64,000 nt of DNA from the NCBI RefSeq assembly GCF_000815105.2, contig NZ_CP010310.2, positions 4,712,001-4,776,000 on the forward strand, written 5' to 3'. A program made the position numbers and the translations under genes. Source of the stretch: Pandoraea pulmonicola (GTDB lineage Bacteria > Pseudomonadota > Gammaproteobacteria > Burkholderiales > Burkholderiaceae). The notes under the pieces were generated by a model. It was not told the origin of the DNA, searched no databases, and saw only the letters and a program-made list of their open reading frames with translations. Shown here piece after piece: positions 8,475-17,540 of the stretch (positions are counted from its first letter, which is position 1; each line of letters opens with the position of its first letter).

Positions 8475-10040
8475 ATGTCCGCTCCCCCCGATACCTCGCG
8501 TGAAGACGCGTTCGCCGCCACGCTGCTGGCGAGCCTGCCCGCACGCATCGACACCCTGCCCGCGCGCATCGCCGCGCACGCCCCTTCGCGCGTCGCCCTG
8601 ATCGACGACTTTGGCCGCCTGACCTACGACGAACTCGCTCGCGCCGTCGCGGCGTGCGCCGCGCGCCTGCATGCGCACGGCGTCGGCGGCGGCGACCGCG
8701 TGATGATCGTCGGCGAGAACGGGATCGCTTACGTGGTGCTGCTGCTCGCCGTCGCTTCGCTCGACGCATGGCCCCTGCTGTGCAACGCACGGCTGAGCGC
8801 GGCGGAGTTGCGCGCGATCCGCGAGCACGCACGGCCACGCTGTGCCGTCTACACCGTCGACGCCTCGCCGGACGCCGCCGCCCACGCACGCGCCGACGCC
8901 GCGACCGTCGCCTGGACCGAACTCGCGCTCGGCGCCATTGCGGTGTCCGACGTCGATCCCGGGAGCGAGGCCGAAGCGGTGGCAACGGACCCCGCCACGC
9001 AATGCGCCGCGCTGATCTACACGACGGGTACAACCGGCACCCCGAAAGGGGTCCGTCTGTCGCATCGCAACCTGATGTTCGTCGCAGCGGTATCGAGCAC
9101 GCTGCGTCGCGTGGGCGCCGACGACGTGGCATACGGCGTGCTGCCCATCTCGCACGTGTATGGCCTCACATCGGTGTGCCTCGGCACGCTCTACGCAGGC
9201 GGGACGTTGCGGCTTGCGGCGCGTTTCACCCCCGAAGCGGCGCTCGATTCCCTCGCCCACGACGGTCTGACGATCCTGCAAGGCGTGCCCGCCATGCACG
9301 CTCGCCTGATGGCCCATGTGGCAAGCGAGGGCACGCCACTGGTCGCGCCGCGCCTGCGCTTCGTCTACTCCGGCGGCTCCCCGCTCGACGCGACGCTCAA
9401 GGCGCGTGTCGAAGCCTTCTACGGCCTGCCGATCCACAATGGCTACGGTCTCACGGAGAGCAGCCCAACCGTCTCCCAGACCTTGCTCGATGCGCCGCGG
9501 GAAGACTGCGCGGTCGGGCTCGCAATTCCCGGCGTCGCGGTACGCATCGTGTCACGCGACGGGCACGACCTGCCGGACGGCGAAGTCGGCGAACTCTGGG
9601 TGCGCGGACCGAACGTCATGCTCGGCTACTACCACGCCCCCGAACTGACCGCCGCGGCCGTCACCGCCGACGGCTGGCTGCGCACCGGCGATCTTGCGCG
9701 CCGCGAGCCGGATGGCGCCCTGTTCCTGGCAGGCCGCGCCAGGGAACTCATCATTCATTCCGGCTTCAACGTCTACCCGATCGAAGTCGAGCAGGCGCTC
9801 GCAAGCCATCCGGACGTGTTGCAGGCCGCCGTGCTCGGTCGTCCCGGGAACGGCAACGAGGACGTCGTCGCCTTCGTGGAGGCGCGACCGGGCCGCGAGA
9901 TCGACGTGACGACGCTCGCGGCGTGGGCAGCCGGGCGTCTAGCGCCCTACAAGCGTCCCGCGCAGATCCGCGTGCTCGACGCCCTGCCCGCCGCCTCGAC
10001 GGGCAAGGTGCTCAAGCACAAACTCAAGACGTTGTTGTAA
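8475..10040 (+). CDS. Class I adenylate-forming acyl-CoA ligase
   Basis: An ATP-dependent acyl/aryl acid:CoA ligase; the acid substrate cannot be read from sequence. The 521-residue protein has the AMP-binding P-loop motif YTTGTTGTPKG at 182-192, YGLTES at 324-329, the hinge/ribose-binding GWLRTGDL at 400-407 and the C-terminal lysine motif STGKVLKHK. The length is typical for medium- or long-chain acyl-CoA or aromatic acid ligases. The upstream in-frame extension is ignored because the conserved region starts after 8475 and a TACAAT precedes this ATG. There are no partner genes nearby to suggest a pathway. Confidence 0.88.
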   Translation: MSAPPDTSREDAFAATLLASLPARIDTLPARIAAHAPSRVALIDDFGRLTYDELARAVAACAARLHAHGVGGGDRVMIVGENGIAYVVLLLAVASLDAWPLLCNARLSAAELRAIREHARPRCAVYTVDASPDAAAHARADAATVAWTELALGAIAVSDVDPGSEAEAVATDPATQCAALIYTTGTTGTPKGVRLSHRNLMFVAAVSSTLRRVGADDVAYGVLPISHVYGLTSVCLGTLYAGGTLRLAARFTPEAALDSLAHDGLTILQGVPAMHARLMAHVASEGTPLVAPRLRFVYSGGSPLDATLKARVEAFYGLPIHNGYGLTESSPTVSQTLLDAPREDCAVGLAIPGVAVRIVSRDGHDLPDGEVGELWVRGPNVMLGYYHAPELTAAAVTADGWLRTGDLARREPDGALFLAGRARELIIHSGFNVYPIEVEQALASHPDVLQAAVLGRPGNGNEDVVAFVEARPGREIDVTTLAAWAAGRLAPYKRPAQIRVLDALPAASTGKVLKHKLKTLL

Positions 10041-10062
10041 AGGGGCGTTGGCGCGCGCCGGA

Positions 10063-11124
10063 CTAGCCGCGCGGATGATGCTGCGCGTGCAGCGACTTGA
10101 GGCGCTCGCGCGCCACGTGCGTATAGATCTGCGTCGTGGAAATGTCCGCGTGGCCGAGCAGCAACTGCACCACGCGCAGATCGGCGCCATGATTGATCAG
10201 GTGCGTGGCGAACGCGTGACGCAGCGTATGCGGCGAGAGCGGCGCGCGAATATCGGCCTGCAGCGCGTAGCGCTTGATCAGATACCAGAACGCCTGACGC
10301 GTCATGCCGTCGCCGCGCTGGGTGACGAACAGTGTGTCGCATGCGCGGCCCGCAAGCAGCACGCCGCGACTCTCGGCGAGATAGCGCGTCAGCCAGCCGT
10401 TGGCTTCCTCGCCGAAAGGCACCAGCCGCTCCTTCGCCCCCTTGCCGAAAATGCGCAGCACACCTTCGTTCAGTCCCACTTCGATGGTCTTGAGCGCGAC
10501 CAGCTCGGACACCCGCAGCCCGCTTGCGTACATCAGCTCCAGCATGGCGCGATCGCGCAGCCCCAGCGGCTGCGAGAGATCGGGAGCGGCCAGCAGCGCC
10601 TCGACTTGCGTCTCGGAAAGCGTCGAGGGCAGACGCTGCGCACGCTTGGCCGAGGCGATGCGCAAACACGGATCGTGCTGCACAATGTGCTCGCGCAGCG
10701 CCCACTGATAGAAGCGTTTGAAGACCGACAGGCGGCGATTGATGCTGCTCGCCAGGCTTTCGCGACGCCACGCCAGGTAGGCCGAGAGTGCCGCCTCGTC
10801 CACGCCGTCGAGCGACGTCTCTCGTTTGGCGGCGAGCCATTCCGCGAAGAGACGCAGATCGCGACGGTAGGCGTCCAGCGTGTTGCGCGAAAGGCCATCT
10901 TCGAGCCAGATCGTGTCGCAGAACTGATCGATGAGCGCGGTGCTGCGTCGGAACGTCTTGCCGTCGGGGTCGAAGCGCAACGCATTCGCGTCGGCATCGG
11001 CCCCGCGCTCGGTCATGCCGTCGCCATGTGTCCCGTCGAGCGCGGCCTGCTCGAAGGGTTCGTCGGCATCGGCCGCGTCGGTGGCATCGACGGGCGCGGT
11101 GACTTTACGGGCTCGCGTGCTCAA
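10063..11124 (-). CDS. xerD: Site-specific tyrosine recombinase XerD
   Basis: XerD with XerC resolves chromosome dimers at dif. The catalytic set is complete: Arg204 (SGLRVSEL), Lys228 (FGKGAK), His299 and Arg302 (PHTLRH), His325 (LLGHAD) and nucleophile Tyr334 (IYTHV). The N-terminal SAM-like core-binding domain begins near FCDTIWLEDGLSRNTLDAYRRDL. I assign a TTG start at 11124: it follows AGGAAGGAG at 11132-11140 at good spacing and overlaps the queG stop as TTGA, so translation is coupled. This gives 353 residues, about 50 longer than E. coli XerD, with a polar N-terminal extension. An ATG at 11016 would remove most of that extension. Confidence 0.92.
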   Translation of the reverse strand: MSTRARKVTAPVDATDAADADEPFEQAALDGTHGDGMTERGADADANALRFDPDGKTFRRSTALIDQFCDTIWLEDGLSRNTLDAYRRDLRLFAEWLAAKRETSLDGVDEAALSAYLAWRRESLASSINRRLSVFKRFYQWALREHIVQHDPCLRIASAKRAQRLPSTLSETQVEALLAAPDLSQPLGLRDRAMLELMYASGLRVSELVALKTIEVGLNEGVLRIFGKGAKERLVPFGEEANGWLTRYLAESRGVLLAGRACDTLFVTQRGDGMTRQAFWYLIKRYALQADIRAPLSPHTLRHAFATHLINHGADLRVVQLLLGHADISTTQIYTHVARERLKSLHAQHHPRG

Positions 11125-12368
11125 GCTGGAACTCCTTCCTGGGCGAGCGCCCATTCAACATGTTCACGCACGAGTGCGGACGGATGATCGCGGCGCGCAA
11201 GCAAGGCGTTGCGCAACGGGATCCGCGCAGCCGCGTCCGGCGTGTCGCGCAGCGCGTTGCCGAGCCCGACGGCCAGATTGCGCAGCCAGCGCTCGTGGCC
11301 GATGCGGCGGATCGGGCTGCCCGCGAGTCGCTCCATGAATTCCGCCTCGGTCCAGGCGAAAAGCTCGACGAGCGAGGCGCGCTCCAGCCCGTTGCGCGGC
11401 GCGAAATCGGCGAGCGGCGACGGCTGGGCGAATTTGTTCCACGGGCAGAAGAGCTGACAGTCGTCGCACCCGTAGATGCGATTGCCCATCTTCGCGCGCA
11501 GCGATTCGGGAATCGCGCCCTTGTGCTCGATGGTCAGATAGGAGATGCACAGTCGTGCATCCACGCGAAATGCTTCGGTGATCGCGCCGGTCGGGCATAC
11601 GTCGCGGCACTTCTGGCACTGCCCGCAGTACTCGCCGCGCTGCATCGCGCCGTGAGCGTCGCCACGCTCGTCGAGCTCGCCCATGTCGACGGGCAGCGGC
11701 ACGTCGACGAAGATCTCGCCGAGGAAAAAGAGCGAACCGGCGTCGCGGGAGAGCAGCAGCGTGTGCTTGCCGCGCCAGCCGAGGCCGGCCTTCTGCGCCA
11801 GTTCGACTTCGAGCACCGGCGCCGAATCGGTGAACACGCGATACCCGAACGGGCCGATGGCCTGCGCGATTCGCTCCGACAGTTGCTGAAGACGGTTGCG
11901 CATGACCTTGTGATAGTCGCGCCCCCGCGCATAGATCGACACGATCGCCTCGCCGGGATGTTTCGCCCGTTCGGCCTCGTGCCGACGCCACCCCGCCATG
12001 TCGGTGTCGCTCGGCAGATAGTTCATGCGCGCGCTGATCACACGCACGGTGCCCGGTACCAGTTCGGCAGGCCGGGCGCGCTTCATGCCGTGCGCGGCCA
12101 TGTAGTCCATCTCGCCGTGGCAGCCGTCGTCGAGCCACCGTTGCAGGCCCGCTTCGGCGTGCGAGAGATCCGTGTCCGTGATGCCGATCTGGCCGAAACC
12201 AAGCTCGTGCGCCCACTCGCGAATGCGCAGCGCGAGCGCGCTCAGCCCCTCGGCGTCGAGGGCGGCGAGGCTCGCTTTGTCGCGCGATGGCGACACTTCC
12301 GAGGTATTCGGAAGCGTCGATGGCTCGACTTGTGCGGCGGTAGCGGGGAAAATCACGGGAGCTTTCAT
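11121..12368 (-). CDS. queG: Epoxyqueuosine reductase QueG
   Basis: QueG performs the last step of queuosine tRNA modification, reducing epoxyqueuosine with a cobalamin and two [4Fe-4S] clusters. Both ferredoxin-like cysteine sets are present: CGQCQKCRDVCP and, later, CDDCQLFCPW, which also recruits the remaining ligands. The N-terminal region has the family's GFGQIGITD and DYMAAH signatures, and the C-terminus a HEAT-like repeat. With ATG 12368 the protein is 415 residues; an ATG at 12377 adds three. Upstream lie GGAGGAG and a TAAAAT. It overlaps xerD by four bases (TTGA) and is divergent from tsaE. Confidence 0.94.
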   Translation of the reverse strand: MKAPVIFPATAAQVEPSTLPNTSEVSPSRDKASLAALDAEGLSALALRIREWAHELGFGQIGITDTDLSHAEAGLQRWLDDGCHGEMDYMAAHGMKRARPAELVPGTVRVISARMNYLPSDTDMAGWRRHEAERAKHPGEAIVSIYARGRDYHKVMRNRLQQLSERIAQAIGPFGYRVFTDSAPVLEVELAQKAGLGWRGKHTLLLSRDAGSLFFLGEIFVDVPLPVDMGELDERGDAHGAMQRGEYCGQCQKCRDVCPTGAITEAFRVDARLCISYLTIEHKGAIPESLRAKMGNRIYGCDDCQLFCPWNKFAQPSPLADFAPRNGLERASLVELFAWTEAEFMERLAGSPIRRIGHERWLRNLAVGLGNALRDTPDAAARIPLRNALLARRDHPSALVREHVEWALAQEGVPA

Positions 12369-12375
12369 CTCCTCC

Positions 12376-12381
12376 ATTTTA
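12376..12381 (-). promoter_or_regulatory. -10 element of queG
   Basis: Minus-strand TAAAAT ends 7 bases before the ATG at 12368. Here the 7-base interval is GGAGGAG, so the site could serve as a -10, and the purine run as a ribosome site for a transcript starting further upstream. The two readings are mutually exclusive. Confidence 0.35.
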
Positions 12382-12385
12382 CGCA

Positions 12386-12919
12386 ATGCCCGCCATGCCC
12401 GATTCCTCCGCGCCGCCCCCGCTGGTCGAGCGCATCTTCGCGCTGCCGGACGAAGCCGCCACCGAGGCCTTCGCCGCGGCGCTCGCACGCGTCATCGTGG
12501 CGCGCATGGCGCATACCGACGCCGCCCATGCGGGCCTGCACGTGCAGCTCTCGGGCGATCTCGGTGCGGGAAAAACCACGCTCGTGCGCGCGCTGTTGCG
12601 TGCGCTGGGCCACGCGGGACGCGTGAAAAGTCCCACCTACGCGCTGTGTGAACCATACAACATCGACACACCGCACGGCGTGTTGCCGGTCTATCATTTC
12701 GACCTGTACCGCTTCGCCGATCCGGCCGAATGGCATGACACGGGCTTTCGCGAGCATTTCGCGGGCGACGCCCTGTGCCTGGTCGAGTGGCCCGAAAAGG
12801 CGGAAGACCTGCTGGGCACGCCCGATTTGCGCCTTTGCCTGGAACCTGTCGGCAACAGCCGCCGTCTGACGACGAGCGCCTACACGCCGGCCGGTCTTGC
12901 TTGCCTGAACTCATGCTGA
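12386..12919 (+). CDS. tsaE: tRNA threonylcarbamoyladenosine ATPase TsaE
   Basis: TsaE is the P-loop ATPase that works with TsaB and TsaD to install t6A37 on ANN-decoding tRNAs. The 177-residue product has the Walker A SGDLGAGKTTL at residues 56-66, the KSPTYALCEPY segment, HFDLYRFADPAEW and LVEWPEK, all typical. It is slightly longer than E. coli TsaE because of an N-terminal extension; a second ATG lies three codons downstream. The stop overlaps the start of the amidase gene by seven bases, so the two are coupled, as is often seen for tsaE-amiB in proteobacteria. Confidence 0.94.
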   Translation: MPAMPDSSAPPPLVERIFALPDEAATEAFAAALARVIVARMAHTDAAHAGLHVQLSGDLGAGKTTLVRALLRALGHAGRVKSPTYALCEPYNIDTPHGVLPVYHFDLYRFADPAEWHDTGFREHFAGDALCLVEWPEKAEDLLGTPDLRLCLEPVGNSRRLTTSAYTPAGLACLNSC

Positions 12920-14361
12920 TCAAACGCTTCGCCCGAACCGACGACGCCTCATCGCCCAATGCCGGCCGACGCCGCGCACTGCGCGCCGGGGCCTCCACTC
13001 TCGTTCTCGCCCTCACCGGCCCCCGCCTCGCCTTCGCCAATGCGATCGTCGCCGTGCGCGTGTGGCCCGCCCGCGACTACACACGCGTCACGCTCGAGAC
13101 CGACAATCCGGTCAAGTTCCAGCAACAGCTGATGGAGAGCCCGAACCGCTTCGTGATCGACCTCGACGAAGTGGACCTGAGCCCCGCGCTGCGCGACCTC
13201 GTCTCCAAGATCCAGCCGAACGACCCGCAGATCATGCAAGTGCGCGTCGGGCAGTTCAAACCCGGCGTGGTGCGCATGGTCTTCGACCTGAAGGCCGGCG
13301 TGAAGCCGCAGTCGTTCACGCTGCCGCCGGTCGCGGGCTACAGGTACCGCACGGTGTTCGATCTCTATCCTGCCGTCGAGCCCGACCCGCTCATGGAGCT
13401 GCTCGCCAAGTCGGGGCACAAGGCCGAAGCGCTGGCACAGAACTCGCCGCCCCCATCCGGCGCGGGCACACCGAGCACCGAAGAGAGCGAAGCGTTCTTC
13501 CAGCGCTACGCGCAGCGCGAGCCCGGCTCGCGTGCGTCGCGGCCCGGCCCGTCGCCAGCCACACCCGACAAGGCGCCGCCTCTCGCCCAACGCAAGGACG
13601 ACGACGACGGCCTGCCCACGCCAGCACCCTCGCGCGGCCCGAAAACGGCGCGCCTGCTCACCATCGCCATCGATCCCGGCCACGGCGGGGAAGATCCGGG
13701 GGCGGTCGGCAGCGCAGGCACGTACGAGAAAGTGGTCGTGCTGCAGATCGCCAAGCGGCTGCGCGAGAAGATCGATGCCCAGCCGAACATGCGCGCGATG
13801 ATGACGCGCGACGCCGACTTCTTCGTGCCGCTCGGCGTGCGCGTGCAGAAGGCGCGCCGCGTGGACGCCGATCTGTTCATGTCGATTCACGCCGATGCGT
13901 TCACGTCGCCGTCGGCCAATGGTGCGTCGGTGTTTGCGCTCTCGGAGCGCGGCGCCACGAGCGCGACCGCACGGCTGCTCGAAAAAACGCAGAACGCCTC
14001 CGACCTGATCGGCGGAGTCAACATCAAGACCAACGACCGGGCCGTGGCCCACGCGCTGCTCGACATGTCGACGACCGCGCAGATCCGCGACAGCAAAGTC
14101 TTCGGCAACGCCCTGCTCGCCGAGATCGGCACGGTGGCGGACCGGCTGCACAGCAAGAACGTCGAACAGGCGGCCTTTGCCGTGCTCAAGGCGCCCGACA
14201 TTCCATCGGTACTGGTCGAGACGGCCTTCATCAGCAACCCCAAGGAAGAAAGCTACCTGAACGATCCGGCCTATCAGGATCGACTCGCCAACGCGTTGCT
14301 CAAGGGCATCAAGGCGTACTTCGCCAAGAATCCACCGATCGCGAAGAATCGCACGGCGTGA
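12913..14361 (+). CDS. amiC: N-acetylmuramoyl-L-alanine amidase (AmiC type)
   Basis: A periplasmic zinc amidase that splits septal peptidoglycan between MurNAc and L-Ala during daughter-cell separation. The 482-residue protein starts at the ATG within ATGCTGA, overlapping the tsaE stop. An N-terminal arginine-rich GRRRALRAGASTLVLAL stretch resembles a Tat signal, though the twin-arginine box is imperfect. An AMIN domain follows (roughly 40-145), then a Pro/Ser-rich linker (170-235), then the Amidase_3 domain with zinc ligands His257 (DPGHGG), Glu272 and His326 (SIHADAF) and catalytic Glu436 (VETAFISN). The upstream frame extension inside tsaE is not used. It is normally activated by an EnvC/NlpD-type protein, not present here. 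Confidence 0.93.
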   Translation: MLIKRFARTDDASSPNAGRRRALRAGASTLVLALTGPRLAFANAIVAVRVWPARDYTRVTLETDNPVKFQQQLMESPNRFVIDLDEVDLSPALRDLVSKIQPNDPQIMQVRVGQFKPGVVRMVFDLKAGVKPQSFTLPPVAGYRYRTVFDLYPAVEPDPLMELLAKSGHKAEALAQNSPPPSGAGTPSTEESEAFFQRYAQREPGSRASRPGPSPATPDKAPPLAQRKDDDDGLPTPAPSRGPKTARLLTIAIDPGHGGEDPGAVGSAGTYEKVVVLQIAKRLREKIDAQPNMRAMMTRDADFFVPLGVRVQKARRVDADLFMSIHADAFTSPSANGASVFALSERGATSATARLLEKTQNASDLIGGVNIKTNDRAVAHALLDMSTTAQIRDSKVFGNALLAEIGTVADRLHSKNVEQAAFAVLKAPDIPSVLVETAFISNPKEESYLNDPAYQDRLANALLKGIKAYFAKNPPIAKNRTA

Positions 14362-14410
14362 GGTTCTCTGTGAGGCTCGCTGTGATGTGCACCGAACGCC
14401 GCCCATGAGA

Positions 14411-14445
14411 AAAATGGCGCGTCCCGTTGCCGGACGCGCCATTTT
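14411..14445. terminator. Bidirectional terminator between amidase and DedA genes
   Basis: A perfect 14-bp inverted repeat AAAATGGCGCGTCC/GGACGCGCCATTTT with a 7-base loop and A/T-flanked arms lies between the converging genes. Confidence 0.88.
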
Positions 14446-14500
14446 GTTTTGCGAAGCGACGGCTTCGCGTCGCTTTGTGCTTGCTAGTGCTTGTTAGTGC

Positions 14501-15169
14501 TTACTCGCCCTGACCTTGCGGCACGCGCCGGCGACCTCGCGTGAACACCTTCCAGAGGGCGCCGAGCGCAATGGGCACCACGGCGGCCGAAATCCCGACC
14601 AGCACGATGACGTTGAGATACTGCTTGACGAACGGCAGGTTGCCGAACAGGTAGCCCCCGCCCACGAGCAGCACCACCCAGATCCCGGCGCCCAGCACGT
14701 TGTAGAGCTGAAAGCGCGCCCACGACATGGCCGACACGCCCGCCACGAACGGTGCGAAGGTGCGCACCACCGGGACGAAGCGCGCCATCACGATCGTCTT
14801 GCCGCCGTGGTGCTCGTAGAAGTCATGGGTCTTGCGAAGCGCGTCGCGATCGAGGAATCGCCAGTTCTTCTCGTACACGCGCGGCCCGATCTTGGAGCCG
14901 ATCCAGTAATTCAGGGTGTTGCCGGTCACGGCCGCAATAAAGAGCAGCACGCCGAGCAGCCAGGGATCCATCGCGCCCGTGGCCGCGAAGGCGCCACCGA
15001 TGAACAGCAGGGAATCGCCCGGAAGGAACGGAAAGAGCACCAATCCCGTTTCCACGAACACGATCATGAAAAGGAACAGATACACCCAGTTTCCGTATTG
15101 ATCGATAAACACGCCCAGGTGTTTGTCGATGTGGAGCACCATCTCCAGCAACTGCACCAAAGTATCCAA
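14501..15169 (-). CDS. DedA-family inner-membrane protein
   Basis: DedA/SNARE-associated proteins are membrane proteins implicated in lipid carrier (undecaprenyl phosphate) flipping and proton-motive-force homeostasis. The 222-residue product has the hallmark VETGLVLFPFLPGDSLLF segment, a GxxxGNxxxYxIGxxxG-like VTGNTLNYWIGSKIG, and ARFVPVVRTFAPFVAGVSAMSW, plus four or five hydrophobic helices and a basic C-terminal tail. The start is TTG, preceded by GAGGAA at good spacing. It is monocistronic, ending at a shared terminator. Which of the several DedA paralogues it is cannot be decided here; it most resembles the E. coli YqjA/YghB type. Confidence 0.88.
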   Translation of the reverse strand: MDTLVQLLEMVLHIDKHLGVFIDQYGNWVYLFLFMIVFVETGLVLFPFLPGDSLLFIGGAFAATGAMDPWLLGVLLFIAAVTGNTLNYWIGSKIGPRVYEKNWRFLDRDALRKTHDFYEHHGGKTIVMARFVPVVRTFAPFVAGVSAMSWARFQLYNVLGAGIWVVLLVGGGYLFGNLPFVKQYLNVIVLVGISAAVVPIALGALWKVFTRGRRRVPQGQGE

Positions 15170-15432
15170 GTCGATTCCTCAAGATAAAGGACGCCGGCCC
15201 GTCCCCACGGACTCGCGACGAGTCGCATCATACCAGCGCAAACGTCGGGCGTCGTTAAGTCCCCATGACAGTCGGCTGGCGTCGGACATGGGGAATCGAG
15301 CGCAGCGGCATTTCGCCCCCGAATGTCCGGATATACCCACTCGCCCTAACGCTCCCATGACGGGAATGTGTCGGATTCTAGTCGTATTGCGGGCTGAAAC
15401 ATCGGTCGGCTTATGTCTTTGAGGGCAGCCCT

Positions 15433-15438
15433 TATAAT
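15433..15438 (+). promoter_or_regulatory. -10 element of mutL, start-codon proximal
   Basis: A perfect TATAAT ends 7 bases before the ATG at 15446, which would put the transcript start at the A of the codon. There is no Shine-Dalgarno sequence and no good -35. If this is the promoter, in-frame starts upstream of it (15413, 15437) are excluded. Confidence 0.45.
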
Positions 15439-15445
15439 GGTTCCC

Positions 15446-17533
15446 ATGTCAGCCACCCCGACCTCCACTTCCTCGGCACAAGCCCAGGCCTGCGCGCCGG
15501 GCGACGCCGCTTCCGACATCGCCGCCGACGCCTCCGAGCGCCGCCCCGGTCCCATGCCGGCGAGCCTGGCGCCCGCGCGTCCGATCCGCGTGCTGCCCGA
15601 TCAACTCATCAGCCAGATCGCCGCGGGCGAGGTGGTCGAGCGTCCGGCGTCCGTGGTCAAGGAACTGCTCGAAAACGCGCTGGACGCGGGCGCCCAGGCC
15701 CTGCAGATCAAGCTGGAGGAGGGCGGCGTGCGCCGCATTGCGATCACGGACGACGGCGGCGGCATGTCCGCCGACCAGTTGCCGCTGGCCCTCACCCGTC
15801 ACGCGACGAGCAAGATCCGCACGCTCGACGAACTGGAATCGGTGCTCACGCTCGGCTTCCGCGGTGAGGCGCTCGCGTCCATCGCCTCGGTGGCGCAGCT
15901 CACGCTCTCCAGCCGCCAGGCCGACGCCCCGCATGCCACCGCCATCGACGGCAACACCGGCGCCCTCACGCCGGCCGCGGGCCCGGTCGGCACTACCGTC
16001 GACGTGCGCGACCTGTACTTCAACACGCCCGCCCGCCGCAAGTTCCTGAAGACCGAGCAAACGGAGTTCGGGCATTGCATGGACGTGATCCGCCGCAGCG
16101 CGCTTGCGCGCCCGGACGTCGGCTTCTCGGTCCTTCACAACAACCGGGCGGTCGAACACTGGAACGCCTCGGACGCCGCCACGCGCGTCAAGCGCGTGCT
16201 CGGCAACGACTTCGCCGACGCCCACCTTGCGCTCGACGAAGGCGCCGGCGACCTGCGTCTGTCGGGCTTCGTCGGGTTGCCCACCGCCAGCCGCGGCCGC
16301 GCCGACCAGCAGTTCTTCTTCGTGAACGGCCGCTTCGTGCGCGACAAACTGCTCACGCATGCCGTGCGCGCCGCCTACGAGGACGTGCTCCACGGCGACC
16401 GCTACCCCGCCTACGTGCTGTACTTCGAGCTGCCGCCGCAGTTGGTGGACGTGAACGTCCACCCATCGAAGATCGAAGTGCGCTTTCGCGATGCCCGCAG
16501 CGTTCACCAGTTCGTGTTCCACGCGGTGCAGCGCGCACTCGCGCGGGCAGCCGGCAGCGGCGGCACCACGCATGCGGCGCATCTGACCGACAGCGGTGGA
16601 CTCGCCGCCGGCCCGGGCGCTGCAAGTCCCGCCTTCGCGGGCGCGAGTCCGGCCGGCGGCTTCGGCACGCCGGGCGGCGCCAGTTGGACGCCGCGCATGC
16701 GACAGGGCACGCTGCCGGTCGCGCAGCCGATGTCCGTCTACGACAACCTGTTCGGCCGCACGGCGCCGCCTGCGCCGCGTCCGTACGGTCAGCCGGGCGT
16801 GACGAACGTGACGGATGTCCCCTCGCCCGCCTACGGCAACGCCGGTGCGACGCAAGACGGTGCCGCCGCGGACGGGCTGAGCGCCGCGCTCGGCGGCAAT
16901 GCGGCACAAGCGGGGAGTTCGAGTGACGCGGGCAATCCGGAGACGCTCGAACAACCGCTCGGCTTCGCTCTCGGTCAGTTGCACGGCATCTACATCCTCG
17001 CGCAGAACGCCTACGGGCTCGTGCTCGTCGACATGCATGCCGCGCACGAACGCATTCTGTACGAGCGCTTCAAGCAGGCGCTCGTCGCGCGCAACGTGCC
17101 GGTGCAGCCGCTGCTCATTCCGGTGACGTTCTTCGCCGACCCGGTGGAGATCGGCACGGCCGAAGAGCATCAGGAGACGCTCACCGCACTCGGCTTCGAT
17201 CTCGCCGCCATGTCGCCCACCACGCTCGCCGTGCGCGCGATTCCGGCTTTGCTCGACGGCGCCGACGCGCAAGCGCTCGCGCGCGCCGTACTGGCCGATC
17301 TGCGTCAATACGGCGGCTCGCGCGTGCTCACCGAGCGTCAGCACGAACTGCTCGGCACGCTCGCCTGCCACACGGCCGTGCGCGCGAACCGTCGCCTCAC
17401 GCACGAAGAGATGAACGCGCTGCTGCGCCAGATGGAAGCCACCGAGCGCGCCGATCAATGCAATCACGGCCGCCCCACCTGGTATCAGCTCACGCTCGGC
17501 GATCTCGACAAATTGTTCATGCGCGGACGTTGA
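15446..17533 (+). CDS. mutL: DNA mismatch repair protein MutL with endonuclease-type motif
   Basis: MutL couples mismatch recognition by MutS to strand incision and excision. The N-terminal GHL ATPase is complete: [17 protein letters not shown] and [12 protein letters not shown]. After a Gly/Ala/Pro-rich linker comes the C-terminal dimerisation domain. It contains [12 protein letters not shown] at residues 529-540, fitting the endonuclease motif D-x-H-A-x2-E-x4-E, plus [13 protein letters not shown] and CNHGRPTW, the other metal-site segments. This predicts an incising MutL, as in organisms without MutH. Start is uncertain: ATG 15446 gives 695 residues and follows a TATAAT, while ATG 15554 would remove a poorly conserved 36-residue N-terminus. 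miaA follows after 7 bases. Confidence 0.94.
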   Translation: MSATPTSTSSAQAQACAPGDAASDIAADASERRPGPMPASLAPARPIRVLPDQLISQIAAGEVVERPASVVKELLENALDAGAQALQIKLEEGGVRRIAITDDGGGMSADQLPLALTRHATSKIRTLDELESVLTLGFRGEALASIASVAQLTLSSRQADAPHATAIDGNTGALTPAAGPVGTTVDVRDLYFNTPARRKFLKTEQTEFGHCMDVIRRSALARPDVGFSVLHNNRAVEHWNASDAATRVKRVLGNDFADAHLALDEGAGDLRLSGFVGLPTASRGRADQQFFFVNGRFVRDKLLTHAVRAAYEDVLHGDRYPAYVLYFELPPQLVDVNVHPSKIEVRFRDARSVHQFVFHAVQRALARAAGSGGTTHAAHLTDSGGLAAGPGAASPAFAGASPAGGFGTPGGASWTPRMRQGTLPVAQPMSVYDNLFGRTAPPAPRPYGQPGVTNVTDVPSPAYGNAGATQDGAAADGLSAALGGNAAQAGSSSDAGNPETLEQPLGFALGQLHGIYILAQNAYGLVLVDMHAAHERILYERFKQALVARNVPVQPLLIPVTFFADPVEIGTAEEHQETLTALGFDLAAMSPTTLAVRAIPALLDGADAQALARAVLADLRQYGGSRVLTERQHELLGTLACHTAVRANRRLTHEEMNALLRQMEATERADQCNHGRPTWYQLTLGDLDKLFMRGR

Positions 17534-17540
17534 GCGGTTC

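Noticed and set aside
15413-15445. An upstream start for mutL
   Set aside because: It would put the coding start before the only good -10 element (15433-15438), and the extra residues are not like the family.
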